NCBI RefSeq assembly: GCF_003614185.1
Contig: NZ_KZ987724.1
Coordinates: 3,810,107 to 3,874,106 of the forward strand
Length of the DNA: 64,000 bases
Source: Paenibacillus aceti
GTDB taxonomy: Bacteria; Bacillota; Bacilli; Paenibacillales; Paenibacillaceae
Direction of reading: 5' to 3'
The position numbers and the translations under genes were made by a program. The stretch's first letter is position 1. Every line of letters starts with the position of its first letter. This document shows positions 62,973-64,000 of this stretch, piece by piece. The notes under the pieces were generated by a model. The model made no database searches, had not been told where the DNA came from, and saw only the letters and a list, made by a program, of their open reading frames with translations.

Positions 62973-63638
62973 CTATTTAATAATCTCCAGCATATCCCCT
63001 GTCTTCAGCCCAAAGGCATTACCGTCATCGGTATCAATATGCATGTCCAGCGCAAAATCATCTCTAACGCGGATCATCACCTCATCCATAAGTCCGCCCC
63101 TTTGCCCTTCGATCTTCACTTGCACCTTCTGTCCGTTCTGAACACCGAAGGCTGCTGCATCATCAGGGGTCATATGAATATGGCGCTCGGCTATAATACA
63201 TCCCTGTTCAATAACGACAGTCCCCTTGGGACCGATAAGTGTAATACCCGGTGTGCCAGGGTGTACGCCGGATTGTCTGACCGGAGGATCGACACCGAGC
63301 CTCCGGGCATCGCTAGGCGCTACTTCCACCTGCGTATCCTTGCGCAACGGCCCGAGAATGCGAACCTTCTCGATTCGTCCCTTCGGACCGACCAATGTGA
63401 CTTGCTCATTAGCTGCAAACTGTCCAGGTTGGGAAATATCCTTGAATATAGTCAGCTCATAGCCCGGCCCGAACAGGATATCCAGATGCTCGCGATTCAC
63501 ATGCACATGTCTGGCTGATACGCCGACCGGCACATGCCTGCCCGGCTCCGCGATGGGAGCCAAGCCGGCCTTGTCAAGTTCCTCCATGACAAGCTTCGTA
63601 ATCGTCTCTGTCAGTCCAACCGTAATCGATTGTGTCAT
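62973..63638 (-). CDS. pduL: Phosphate propanoyltransferase PduL
   Basis: 221 aa. Two beta-barrel repeats with metal-binding histidines: VGVSARHVHVNREHLDILFG near 43 and AERHIHMTPDDAAAFGVQNG near 150; a third, DMHIDTDDGNAFGL. Converts acyl-CoA plus phosphate to acyl-phosphate plus CoA in the compartment lumen. The first 25 residues (ITVGLTETITKLVMEELDKA) look like an amphipathic encapsulation helix. Confidence 0.96.
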   Translation of the reverse strand: MTQSITVGLTETITKLVMEELDKAGLAPIAEPGRHVPVGVSARHVHVNREHLDILFGPGYELTIFKDISQPGQFAANEQVTLVGPKGRIEKVRILGPLRKDTQVEVAPSDARRLGVDPPVRQSGVHPGTPGITLIGPKGTVVIEQGCIIAERHIHMTPDDAAAFGVQNGQKVQVKIEGQRGGLMDEVMIRVRDDFALDMHIDTDDGNAFGLKTGDMLEIIK

Positions 63639-63652
63639 AGGATCACCACTTC

Positions 63653-63928
63653 TTAGTTCATGCTAGGGAGAAGCTTCACAACATCTCCATGCGGTCTCGG
63701 GATAACATGTACGGCGATGAGTTCGCCAATTCTCTGCGCGGCTTCAGATCCAACCTCTACCGCCGCCTTGACTGCACCCACCTCGCCTTTTACCATCACG
63801 CTGACCAAGCCGGAGCCGATCTTCTCTGTGCCTATAATTTCAACATTCGCTGCCTTCAGCATCGCGTCAGCCGCCTCAATCGCTGCCGTTAAGCCTCTGG
63901 TCTCAATAACACCTAATGATTCGTTCAT
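63653..63928 (-). CDS. BMC-domain hexameric shell protein (PduA/EutM-like)
   Basis: 91 aa with one BMC domain: [40 protein letters not shown] (KIGSG lines the pore) and [16 protein letters not shown]. Main facet protein. Start behind GAGGAGG. The rest of the operon, including the signature enzyme, lies past the right edge. Confidence 0.96.
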   Translation of the reverse strand: MNESLGVIETRGLTAAIEAADAMLKAANVEIIGTEKIGSGLVSVMVKGEVGAVKAAVEVGSEAAQRIGELIAVHVIPRPHGDVVKLLPSMN

Positions 63929-64000
63929 GGGGGATGCGCCTCCTCAATTTATAGAAAGATCATAGAATCGATATAGTAGTTGTAGCTGTAAAAAGTACAT

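Noticed and set aside
1-64000. Insertion sequences, phage genes, tRNA and rRNA
   Set aside because: No transposase, integrase or structural RNA signature was seen on either strand.

Overview
The window looks like a Paenibacillus-type genome (spore-forming, flagellated, Gram-positive, with an SLH-type S-layer). Evidence includes spoIIID, spoIIQ, spoIID and an alpha/beta SASP, the Bacillus-like order degS-degU-comFA-comFC-yvyF-flgM-flgN-flgK-flgL-yviE-fliW-csrA-hag, the block spoIIID-mbl-flhO-flhP, four large SLH-domain proteins and csaB. Almost every gene is on the minus strand. The one clear exception is the nuclease-like gene at 23791-24465. No rRNA, tRNA, transposase or CRISPR array was seen.

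Layout, left to right (transcription runs right to left). 1-4174: exopolysaccharide export and tyrosine phosphoregulation genes (phosphatase, Wzz-like adaptor, BY-kinase cut by the window edge), with an SLH protein gene lodged between them. 4428-13755: late flagellar operons (fliT, fliS, fliD, flaG; hag; csrA, fliW, yviE, flgL, flgK, flgN, flgM, yvyF), with three good sigma-D promoters and a CsrA-type hairpin in the hag leader. 13911-20393: competence genes comFC and comFA, a small GT2-like protein, and degU/degS. 20441-23182: a secreted phosphodiester glycosidase. 23791-24465: a Vsr/DUF559-like nuclease-fold protein with a winged helix, flanked on both sides by arrays of a degenerate repeat. 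24800-28747: a large Ig-like/SLH protein. 28938-31646: metK, a SASP and a small secreted protein, with two copies of a roughly 180-210 bp intergenic element. 31755-42401: a secreted multi-module protein, the probable major S-layer protein (long leader, two in-frame starts) and another SLH protein. 42616-48905: a heptad-repeat coiled-coil protein, then tagO, tagA, csaB and a DUF5693 protein, which together suggest synthesis and pyruvylation of the wall polymer that SLH domains bind. 49343-51583: pgcA and fabZ. 51891-55726: epuA, flhP, flhO, mbl, spoIIID. 55994-58793: spoIIQ and spoIID. 59507-63928: the distal end of a bacterial-microcompartment operon (BMC shell, PduL, EutN, a solute-binding-protein remnant, CoA-disulfide reductase, two CoA-transferase-like subunits).

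The most unusual signal is in the gaps. Several long intergenic regions hold arrays of three or four degenerate motifs of about 25 bp, each spaced about 45-65 bp (mostly near 50) from the next. There are three unrelated motif families: TTAGCTGTACAAAATGCATT-like, AAAGCCTGCA/TGCAGGAATT-like, and AACGAAAC/ATCGCTATT-like. I do not recognise these as a named element. All identifications come from reading sequence by eye; no database search was run.
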